Both the position numbers and the translations under genes were made by a program. From JAKQIM01 sp964633225 (lineage in GTDB: Bacteria > Chloroflexota > Anaerolineae > Anaerolineales > UBA4823): a stretch of 15,740 bases of DNA. Of this stretch, positions 7,222 to 13,143 are shown one piece after another. The DNA lies in NCBI GenBank assembly GCA_964633225.1, contig CAZWFQ010000073.1:1-15740 (forward strand). The letters run 5' to 3'. The notes beneath the pieces are model-generated. The model had not been told where the DNA came from and made no database searches. It saw only the letters and a program-made list of their open reading frames with translations. Numbering within the stretch: the first letter of the stretch is position 1; each line of letters opens with the position of its first letter.

Positions 7222-8217
7222 ATGGGGACGACTGTCCTGATCATTGGTGGTGTACTGGCTTTGTTGCTCCTAATTGTGGGCTTGTTCGTGTCGCGGCGCG
7301 ATGAGCACTCGTTGGTAGAGGAGCGCTTAGGCTACCTGGAAGAAGAGGGGATGGTTAGCAACGCCGAAAAAGCCACCCCGATGACCGACTGGCTGAACAA
7401 CCAGGCGGGGCGTTTTTCGTGGGGGCAGGGTTTACAGAAGTCTTTGGCGCGCGCCGATGTGAAGATGAAGGTCGGCGAGTTTGTGGGGGTGATTGCCATT
7501 CTCATGATTGGCGGGGCTCTGATTGGTTTTGTTTTAGGCGGGGGTCTGAAGGTTCCGCTGGATGCTCCGCTTTCAGCCAGGTTTGGGGCTTTGCCGGCAG
7601 CGGCCTTGGGGGCTGGGGCGGGTTACCTTTTGCCGACCATGTATTTGCGGAACGCACAGGGCAAACGGCTGCAGCACTTTGATGAGCAGTTGGCTGATAT
7701 GTTGAGCCTGATGGTGAACGGCTTGCGGGCAGGTTACTCAACCATGCAGGCGATGGAGGCCGTCAGCCGCGAGCTGCCGCCTCCGATCTCGGATGAATTC
7801 AGACGAGTGGTACAAGAAATGCAGTTGGGCGTATCAATGGAAGCTGCTTTGCAAAACTTGATCCGCCGCATTCCCAGCAAGGACCTTGACCTGGTGGTAA
7901 CAGCGATGAATGTGCAGCGCGAGGTGGGTGGTAACCTGGCTGAGATTTTGGATACGATTTCGCATACCATTCGCGAACGTGTGCGGGTGAAGGGTGAAGT
8001 AAAGGTACTGACTACCCAGGTGATGTACTCGGGTAAGTTCCTTGCCATCATGCCAATCGGCTTGATCGTGGTGATGTACTTCTTGAATCGTAGTTACATG
8101 ATGAACTTTTTCAATCCTGAGACACGCATGTTCGGTATTCCAATCTTGATCACGGGTGCGGTTCTGATTGCGATGGGTTATTGGATGATGACGCGCATCG
8201 CAGATATTGAAGTTTAG
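7222..8217 (+). CDS. tadB: TadB-like inner-membrane platform protein
   Basis: A 331-residue integral membrane protein. Membrane segments lie near 4-23, 85-106, 121-141, 271-289 and 303-322. A T2SF (GspF-like) cytoplasmic domain lies at about 155-260, with the family features QLADMLSLMVNGLRAGYS and QREVGGNLAEILDTI. It forms the platform coupling the CpaF motor to pilin extraction from the membrane. AAGG at 7212-7215 precedes the ATG by 6 bases. The gap to cpaF is 30 bases and to tadC 21 bases, consistent with a single transcript. Length and domain order are normal for the family. Confidence 0.92.
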   Translation: MGTTVLIIGGVLALLLLIVGLFVSRRDEHSLVEERLGYLEEEGMVSNAEKATPMTDWLNNQAGRFSWGQGLQKSLARADVKMKVGEFVGVIAILMIGGALIGFVLGGGLKVPLDAPLSARFGALPAAALGAGAGYLLPTMYLRNAQGKRLQHFDEQLADMLSLMVNGLRAGYSTMQAMEAVSRELPPPISDEFRRVVQEMQLGVSMEAALQNLIRRIPSKDLDLVVTAMNVQREVGGNLAEILDTISHTIRERVRVKGEVKVLTTQVMYSGKFLAIMPIGLIVVMYFLNRSYMMNFFNPETRMFGIPILITGAVLIAMGYWMMTRIADIEV

Positions 8218-8238
8218 GAGCCTGCCAGGGAAAAGCGT

Positions 8239-9192
8239 ATGGAAACGAATCTACTGCCCATTTTTATCATTGGTGGAATCATCCTGATTGGTGCTATTGT
8301 GCTGGTGGTGATTGGTTTGAAGTCGCCGCAGGATGCTAATCCGTTAGAGTCGCGCCTGGTGGATTTTGCTTCACGAGGCGAGCAGGCATCGTTGGAGGAG
8401 ATTGAGCTTTCACAGCCTTTCTCGCAGCGCATTATTATTCCCATTGCACGTCGCATGGGAGAGATCGTGATGCGCTTCACTCCCCAAAATGCGATCCAAT
8501 CGATGTCGCGCAAAATGGAGTTGGCAGGCAACCCGGGAAACTTGGATCCGGCGGTGTTTTTTGCGCTGCGTTTTGTGGGCCTTCCACTCGGTGCGTTGTT
8601 CTTGATCCTGGCAAATTATGCGCCTCCTAACAGTTTTATGGAAGGCAAGGGGTTGATGTTTGGCATTCCGGCTTCACTGTTGGGTTTTTACCTCCCGGAC
8701 CTGTTTTTGAAAAGTAATATCGACCGCAGGCAGAAGGAAATCCGCAAAGCAATGCCAGACGCTCTGGATTTATTGACAATCTGTGTTGAGGCTGGCTTGG
8801 GTTTTGAAGCGGCTATGGCGAAAGTATATGAAAAATGGGATAATGAGCTCGGGCGAGCGTTTGGACGTGTAATCCGTGAGGTGCAGCTTGGAAAGCTGCG
8901 GCGCGAGGCCCTGCGCGATATGGCAGACCGCCTGGGAATCAATGAAATGACCAGTTTCGTTGCTGCGGTGATCCAGAGCGAGCAACTGGGCGTCAGTATG
9001 GCTCAGGTTTTGCGCATCCAGGCGGATCAGATGCGTGTGCGCCGCCGCCAACTGGCTGAGGAAGAAGCACACAAGGCGCCGCTGAAGATGCTGATCCCGA
9101 TGGCTTTGTTCATTTTCCCGGCTTTGTGTATTGTTCTGATGGGTCCCGCGGTTTTGATGATCGTTGCACGGGGCGCGGGCGGTTTGATCTAG
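8239..9192 (+). CDS. tadC: TadC-like inner-membrane platform protein
   Basis: A 317-residue partner of TadB. An N-terminal membrane segment (about 6-27) is followed by a pair near 105-125 and 139-155, a T2SF domain (about 165-275; AMPDALDLLTICVEAGLGFEAA, then QSEQLGVSMAQVLRIQADQ) and a C-terminal hydrophobic hairpin (about 284-310). TadB and TadC probably assemble together above the CpaF hexamer. AGGGA at 8227-8231 lies 7 bases before the ATG. It is the last recognisable Tad gene. No TadE/TadG minor pilin or TadD lipoprotein gene follows. Confidence 0.92.
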   Translation: METNLLPIFIIGGIILIGAIVLVVIGLKSPQDANPLESRLVDFASRGEQASLEEIELSQPFSQRIIIPIARRMGEIVMRFTPQNAIQSMSRKMELAGNPGNLDPAVFFALRFVGLPLGALFLILANYAPPNSFMEGKGLMFGIPASLLGFYLPDLFLKSNIDRRQKEIRKAMPDALDLLTICVEAGLGFEAAMAKVYEKWDNELGRAFGRVIREVQLGKLRREALRDMADRLGINEMTSFVAAVIQSEQLGVSMAQVLRIQADQMRVRRRQLAEEEAHKAPLKMLIPMALFIFPALCIVLMGPAVLMIVARGAGGLI

Positions 9193-9276
9193 TTCATTTT
9201 GGGCAGGCAATTCCGCTGCTGCGCTCGAAATGTTGATGGGCGCTGTGCGACCTGATAGTGAATGCATTGGAGTCAC

Positions 9277-10017
9277 ATGGCAGGGTCGCTTGCTTATCAA
9301 GCTTATAAGTTGGTGTGGTCTGGACTTGATTGGTTATATCCTCCATCCTGCGGGGGGTGTGGTGCTGCTGGTGCGCGTTGGTGCGATGCCTGCAGCGGTG
9401 CTGCCAATGTGGTTCCTGATCCCATTTGCCCAGTTTGTGGTCAGCCTCAATCGACTAATGTGGTCTGTAAACGATGCCAGGAAACGCCGCCGTATTACCA
9501 GGCGCTGCGTTCTTGGTGTATATATGGAGGCGCGGTGCGCAAGGCAATCCACCGCCTTAAATATAAACGCGACGTGGCCTTGGGAGAGGCATTGGCCCAG
9601 CCGATGATCCGATGTTTGCAAACACAAGCCTGGCCGATTGACCTGGTGGCGCCTGTGCCTTTAGGTCTTGCGCGCAAGGCTGAGCGTGGATATAATCAGG
9701 CGGCTTTACTGGCAAGGCCAATTGCTTTATCATTGGGGTTGGAGTATCGTTCAAATATTGTCTGGCGTGGGCGAGAAACGCGCTCACAAGTTGGTTTATC
9801 GGCGGAGGCCCGGCGCGAAAATGTGGCAGGTGCTTTTTGGGCTAAGGCCGTGCAAGTGCGCGGGAAGCGTGTTTTGATTGTTGATGACGTGCTTACCACA
9901 GGCGCAACGGTAAATGCATGTGCACAGGCGGTTATCGAGGCCGGTGCAGAGTGTGTCTACGGATTAACCCTGGCGCGAGCCGGGCAGGCGCATGCTGAAA
10001 ACAGCCAGGCTGGATAA
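9277..10017 (+). CDS. comF: ComF family phosphoribosyltransferase-like protein
   Basis: A 246-residue protein from ATG 9277. Two zinc-binding cysteine clusters occupy the N-terminus: C25-x2-C28...C36-x2-C39 and C51-x2-C54...C64-x2-C67. The C-terminal half is a PRT fold with the PRPP-loop VLIVDDVLTTGAT (199-211) and the PVPLGLARKAERGYNQ segment (127-141) typical of ComF/GntX. ComFC in Gram-positive bacteria is required for DNA uptake during transformation; the precise reaction is uncertain. ATG 9262 is also in frame, but GGAG at 9269-9272 supports 9277 (a tight 4-base gap). It lies 84 bases after tadC. A weak TTGATG-17-TAGTGA (9233-9261) could serve as its own promoter. hpf follows after 75 bases. 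Confidence 0.88.
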   Translation: MAGSLAYQAYKLVWSGLDWLYPPSCGGCGAAGARWCDACSGAANVVPDPICPVCGQPQSTNVVCKRCQETPPYYQALRSWCIYGGAVRKAIHRLKYKRDVALGEALAQPMIRCLQTQAWPIDLVAPVPLGLARKAERGYNQAALLARPIALSLGLEYRSNIVWRGRETRSQVGLSAEARRENVAGAFWAKAVQVRGKRVLIVDDVLTTGATVNACAQAVIEAGAECVYGLTLARAGQAHAENSQAG

Positions 10018-10092
10018 AGCCGGGCAAAGGGCGCAGTCAGCGCGCTGGCATTCCAAAATCTGCGCAAATAAAATCTTTTAGGAGGATGTGCA

Positions 10093-10653
10093 ATGACACT
10101 AGAAGTTCAGGTTTATGGACGCAACATGGAAGTAACCGATCGGATTGAGTCTCACGTTCAGAAGAAGACTTCAAAGTTAGATCGTTATTTGAATGGCATC
10201 GATGAAGTGCGCGTCGACCTGGCGTATGTTAAGTCAGCACGCAGTGCAGGCGATCGCCAGGTGGCCCAGATCACTGTTCGTGGAAAAGGTTTTTTGCTGC
10301 GCTCTGAAGAGCGGGCGGATGATATTTATGCCGCGCTGGATACTGCTGTTGATAAGATGCAACGCCAGATGGAGCGCTATAAGGGCAAGCGCCAGCGCGG
10401 ACGGGGCGATGGTAAATCGGCGGCTGAGGTAATCCCGCCAACACCTGAAGAAGAAGAACCAACCGGTCCCGAGATCGTTCGCCGCAAGAAGTTTGCGCTG
10501 GACCCGATGGATGAAGCTGAAGCCATGGAACAGATGAGTTTGTTGAGCCACGAGGATTTCTTTATCTTTTTCAACGCTGCTACCAATGCAGTGAATGTGC
10601 TTTACCGGCGCCGCGATGGCTCGTATGGTTTGATCGAAACAGAAACCCGTTAA
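10093..10653 (+). CDS. hpf: Long-form ribosome hibernation promoting factor
   Basis: A 186-residue protein of the long HPF (RaiA-like) class. The S30AE domain (about 2-100) binds in the decoding/mRNA channel of the 30S subunit. A charged, Pro/Glu-rich linker (about 105-130) leads to the C-terminal dimerisation domain (about 131-182; VRRKKFALDPMDEAEAMEQM, then FFIFFNAATNAVNVLYRRRDGSYGLIE). Long HPF forms inactive 100S ribosome dimers in stationary or stressed cells. AGGAGG at 10080-10085 lies 7 bases before the ATG. It follows comF by 75 bases, which contain no convincing promoter. Confidence 0.95.
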   Translation: MTLEVQVYGRNMEVTDRIESHVQKKTSKLDRYLNGIDEVRVDLAYVKSARSAGDRQVAQITVRGKGFLLRSEERADDIYAALDTAVDKMQRQMERYKGKRQRGRGDGKSAAEVIPPTPEEEEPTGPEIVRRKKFALDPMDEAEAMEQMSLLSHEDFFIFFNAATNAVNVLYRRRDGSYGLIETETR

Positions 10654-10751
10654 CTGTTTGGCGTTTGACCGACTGACCTTTGCATAGATTGCTAGATCAA
10701 TTTAGCCTTCTTGCAGTGGTAGAAAGTTGTGTTCATCACGTAAGGATGAGT

Positions 10752-10787
10752 AAGAGTGGCGAAGGACTTCCTCTTCGCCACTCTTTT
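10752..10787 (+). terminator. Strong hairpin with short T-run before folE
   Basis: A perfect 13-bp stem (10752-10764 with 10773-10785) and an 8-base loop, followed by TTTTC. It could be the hpf terminator, but it lies 98 bases past the hpf stop and only 21 bases before the folE ATG, with the folE ribosome-binding site at 10795-10800. No promoter can fit between. It may therefore be an attenuator in a folE leader, or a partial terminator. The stretch 10654-10751 shows only a TTGACC (10665-10670) with no well-spaced -10. Confidence 0.7.
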
Positions 10788-10806
10788 CTAAACCAGGAGG
10801 ATAAGA

Positions 10807-11448
10807 ATGGATGATGTAAATACCCGGTCGACTGACGATCTGGATGACAACCAACTGCCATCTAGTTCAATGGATACAGATGCAATCCGGCAGGCCGTCA
10901 GGCAGATGTTGGTGGCGTTTGGTGAAGAGCCTGAGCGCAAGGGCCTGCTGCGCACGCCCGAGCGCGTGGCGCGCATGTATGCCGAATTGTTGGATGGGTA
11001 CCGGACGGATCCGGCCGCGGTGATCAATGACGCATTGTTCGATGTCTCTTATGATGAGATGGTGATTGTTCGGGACATTGAGTTTTACAGCATGTGCGAA
11101 CACCATATGCTGCCTTTTATGGGGCGCGCTCACGTGGCCTATATGCCGAATGGGCTGGTAATTGGGCTTTCGAAAATTCCTCGGATTGTGGATGTGTTTG
11201 CCCATCGTTTGCAGGTGCAAGAACGCATGACCAAGCAAATTGCCGATTTTCTGAACGGAGCGCTGCGTCCGAGGGGTGTGGCGGTGGTTGTGGAAGGGCT
11301 GCACCTATGTACGATGATGCGCGGGGTGAAAAAGCAGAATGCGAGGATGACGACCTCGGCTGTGCATGGTGCGTTCCGCACCAGCCTGGCTACCCGGCAA
11401 GAATTTTTGGATAATATTTCGCGCGGTTCAGAGCCAATGCGCTTTTAG
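10807..11448 (+). CDS. folE: GTP cyclohydrolase I (type IA)
   Basis: A 213-residue enzyme converting GTP to 7,8-dihydroneopterin triphosphate, the first step of folate/pterin synthesis, in the cytoplasm. Catalytic zinc ligands are visible: C97 in MCEHHMLPF with H99/H100, and C168 in GLHLCTMMRGV (H166 nearby). The N-terminal 22 residues are acidic and probably disordered. KGLLRTPERVARMY (45-58) and the C-terminal TRQEFL region fit the family. AGGAGG (10795-10800) is 6 bases before the ATG. A strong hairpin lies immediately upstream and may control expression. The stop is one base from the folB stop on the opposite strand. Confidence 0.96.
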   Translation: MDDVNTRSTDDLDDNQLPSSSMDTDAIRQAVRQMLVAFGEEPERKGLLRTPERVARMYAELLDGYRTDPAAVINDALFDVSYDEMVIVRDIEFYSMCEHHMLPFMGRAHVAYMPNGLVIGLSKIPRIVDVFAHRLQVQERMTKQIADFLNGALRPRGVAVVVEGLHLCTMMRGVKKQNARMTTSAVHGAFRTSLATRQEFLDNISRGSEPMRF

Positions 11449-11449
11449 C

Positions 11450-11809
11450 TCAAGCGGTCTGCTGGCTGCGTTCGATCTCTACCCCAACTGATTGGGTGAA
11501 ATCTATGGCTTCGGGTTTTTCTACGCGGACGCGAGCAGATTTTACGCGCCCATCTGCCAGGCAGATTTGGGCGATATCTTGGGCCAATGCTTCAACGGTG
11601 AGGCGCGCAGCGATCTGGGTGTGTTTCTGCACTTGTAGAGCCAGGGCGTGGTAATTGATACAATCGGCGATATCGTCTGTTTGGCCGGCGGTGCGGAGGT
11701 CGGTATCGAGCTCAATATTGATCAGGATATCCTGCGGCTGCGTGCGTTCTGTTTCGTAGATGCCAATGATGGCGCGAACCAAAATATCTCTGATGATCAC
11801 TTTATCCAT
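11450..11809 (-). CDS. folB: Dihydroneopterin aldolase
   Basis: A 119-residue enzyme that cleaves 7,8-dihydroneopterin to 6-hydroxymethyl-7,8-dihydropterin and glycolaldehyde in folate synthesis. GIYETERTQPQDI (16-28) carries the conserved Glu/Gln positions and VRVEKPEA (95-101) the catalytic Lys98. The open frame runs upstream to 12001, but that part is the lgt-like gene in another frame. The ATG at 11809 gives the family's usual length and is preceded by GGGGA with an 8-base gap; ATG 11824 is a less likely option. The start lies inside the end of the lgt-like gene (13-base overlap), indicating translational coupling. It is last in the minus-strand operon. Confidence 0.93.
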   Translation of the reverse strand: MDKVIIRDILVRAIIGIYETERTQPQDILINIELDTDLRTAGQTDDIADCINYHALALQVQKHTQIAARLTVEALAQDIAQICLADGRVKSARVRVEKPEAIDFTQSVGVEIERSQQTA

Positions 11810-12522
11810 TTTTTTAGTCCCCATAAACTGATGGCGAGAACCAGCCAGGCGAATACCTGAGCCTGGCGCAGCCCGCCTGCGATCAAGATGGAGTCGCCCC
11901 GGAACGCTTCTAGAAAGAGACGAGCGATGGCAGTTAAAGCCAGAAAGATCAGGAAGCGTGCCCCTGGCGTTTGGGGCTGAAAGAGGCCTTTTTGAGGCCA
12001 TAGGGCGAGCAAGATGAAGAGCGCGGCAATGGCTTCGTACACCTGGCTGGGGTGGCGGCTGGCGCCCCAGAGCCAGATTGACCAGGGCAAATCAGCCGGT
12101 GCGCCGAAGGCATCGCCAGATGCCAGATGCGAGAGCCCGCTGGCCACTGCCAAGACAGCAAGCAGGTAGGTGAGGGTGTCGAGGGTGTTCCAAAACGGGA
12201 GTTGGCTGCGGCGGCCGTAAATCAGGGCGGCTAAAAATGCCCCGGCCGCGCCAGCCCAGGGGTCTAGTAAGGTGGTGTTTAATGAAAGAATGCTGGCCGG
12301 GTTTGCTGCGAAGCTGGAGGGATGCATGGCTACATATGACAGGCGAGCGGCGATGACACCGGCGGCTGCGGTCCACAAGAGTAGATTGTAAATCTTCCCG
12401 GCATCTACGGCATGGTGATGTGCATGGCGTTCTGTTAATGAGATGCCAAGCCACAATCCGATCAGCAGGATCAGGCCGGGGGTCTGTATGGCGAGAGGGC
12501 CGATGTTCAGGATTGGCAGCAT
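11797..12522 (-). CDS. Lgt-like membrane protein lacking usual catalytic motifs
   Basis: A 241-residue polytopic protein (about seven hydrophobic segments) of the prolipoprotein diacylglyceryl transferase family. Matches include QTPGLILLIGLWLGI (13-27), AARLSYVAMH (58-67, like the family's GARLGYV), RHPSQVYEA (156-164) and ARLFLEAFRGD (200-210). However, the family's GRxGNFxNxE signature is replaced by SGLSHLASGD (128-137), so the invariant Arg and Asn residues are missing. The His-Gly-Gly stretch corresponds here to WAGAAGAF (89-96), with no His. It may be a divergent or repurposed Lgt. The ATG directly follows the thioredoxin stop with no gap, and GGAG lies 8 bases upstream within that gene, so translation is probably coupled. 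folB overlaps its 3' end. Confidence 0.72.
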   Translation of the reverse strand: MLPILNIGPLAIQTPGLILLIGLWLGISLTERHAHHHAVDAGKIYNLLLWTAAAGVIAARLSYVAMHPSSFAANPASILSLNTTLLDPWAGAAGAFLAALIYGRRSQLPFWNTLDTLTYLLAVLAVASGLSHLASGDAFGAPADLPWSIWLWGASRHPSQVYEAIAALFILLALWPQKGLFQPQTPGARFLIFLALTAIARLFLEAFRGDSILIAGGLRQAQVFAWLVLAISLWGLKKWIK

Positions 12523-13080
12523 TTAGGGTTGCTCCAGCAGGTTTTGGATCCGCTCATGCAATATGGCCTGAGACATAGGGCCGCCTACCACCACTTCTTG
12601 AATGATCCCATTTTGATCGATGAAAAAGGATGTGGGCAAGGCCTTTGAAAGGTAGGTTTGGGCAACGCTGCCAGAATCGTCGAATAAGACCGGGAAGGTC
12701 AATCCATATTCTTGAACGAATGACAAGACCGCCTGGCGATCATCCTGATTGGTGGCGTTGACAGCCAGGATGATAAAGCCATCCTGCTGGTAGGCTTCGT
12801 AAACCGCTTGCATGGCGGGCATTTCTGCCCGGCAAGGCGGGCACCAGGTGGCCCATATGTTGAGCAAGACAGGCTGCCCACGGAGATTGGAAAGGCGTAT
12901 GTTTTCTCCATTGGCGTCTTGTAATTCGAAATCGGGGGCAAGAAACCCTCGATGGGGCGCCTGTATGGCTTCACTGGCTGCAAGGCTGAGTGGAACAGCG
13001 CTGAGCCAGATCCAGGCCGCGCCCAGCAGCAGCACCAGGGCTGATAAAGGGAACCAGTATTTGATCGCCAGGGTTCTCAT
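12523..13080 (-). CDS. Membrane-anchored TlpA/ResA-like thioredoxin
   Basis: A 185-residue protein with an N-terminal membrane anchor or signal (about 9-29) and an extracytoplasmic thioredoxin fold. PDFELQDANGENIRLSNLRG (49-68) is the usual TlpA/AhpC-TSA opening. The active site is WCPPC (C80/C83), and the cis-Pro loop is LPTSFFID (148-155, P149). Such proteins reduce disulfides outside the membrane, for example in cytochrome c maturation, but no cytochrome gene is nearby and the partner is unknown. No Shine-Dalgarno is visible before the ATG and a terminator hairpin ends only 11 bases upstream, so expression may be low. No other start fits the signal segment. The stop abuts the lgt-like ATG. 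Confidence 0.9.
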   Translation of the reverse strand: MRTLAIKYWFPLSALVLLLGAAWIWLSAVPLSLAASEAIQAPHRGFLAPDFELQDANGENIRLSNLRGQPVLLNIWATWCPPCRAEMPAMQAVYEAYQQDGFIILAVNATNQDDRQAVLSFVQEYGLTFPVLFDDSGSVAQTYLSKALPTSFFIDQNGIIQEVVVGGPMSQAILHERIQNLLEQP

Positions 13081-13091
13081 GTTTCTATTCT

Positions 13092-13133
13092 AAAAATCCA
13101 GGGTGAAGCCATGCTGCTTCACCCTGGATTTTT
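13092..13133 (-). terminator. Intrinsic terminator after the foldase gene
   Basis: A perfect stem AATCCAGGGTGAAGC / complement (13095-13109 with 13116-13130), extended by A-T pairs, with a 6-base loop. On the minus strand it is followed by a T-run, and on the plus strand also by T's, so it could work both ways. It lies 10 bases after the foldase stop and just upstream of the thioredoxin gene on the same strand, so it must be leaky or the thioredoxin operon is driven from within. Confidence 0.88.
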
Positions 13134-13143
13134 TCTTGTTAGC

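Noticed and set aside
10045..10074. Possible hpf promoter CTGGCA-18-TAAAAT
   Set aside because: The -35 match is poor and the predicted start would fall within the Shine-Dalgarno, so it cannot make a usable mRNA.
10654..10806. THF or preQ1 riboswitch upstream of folE
   Set aside because: I could not find the conserved core of either class; only a generic hairpin is supported.
11810..12001. N-terminal extension of FolB
   Set aside because: The extension overlaps the lgt-like gene in another frame and has no similarity to FolB; the family length is about 120 residues from 11809.
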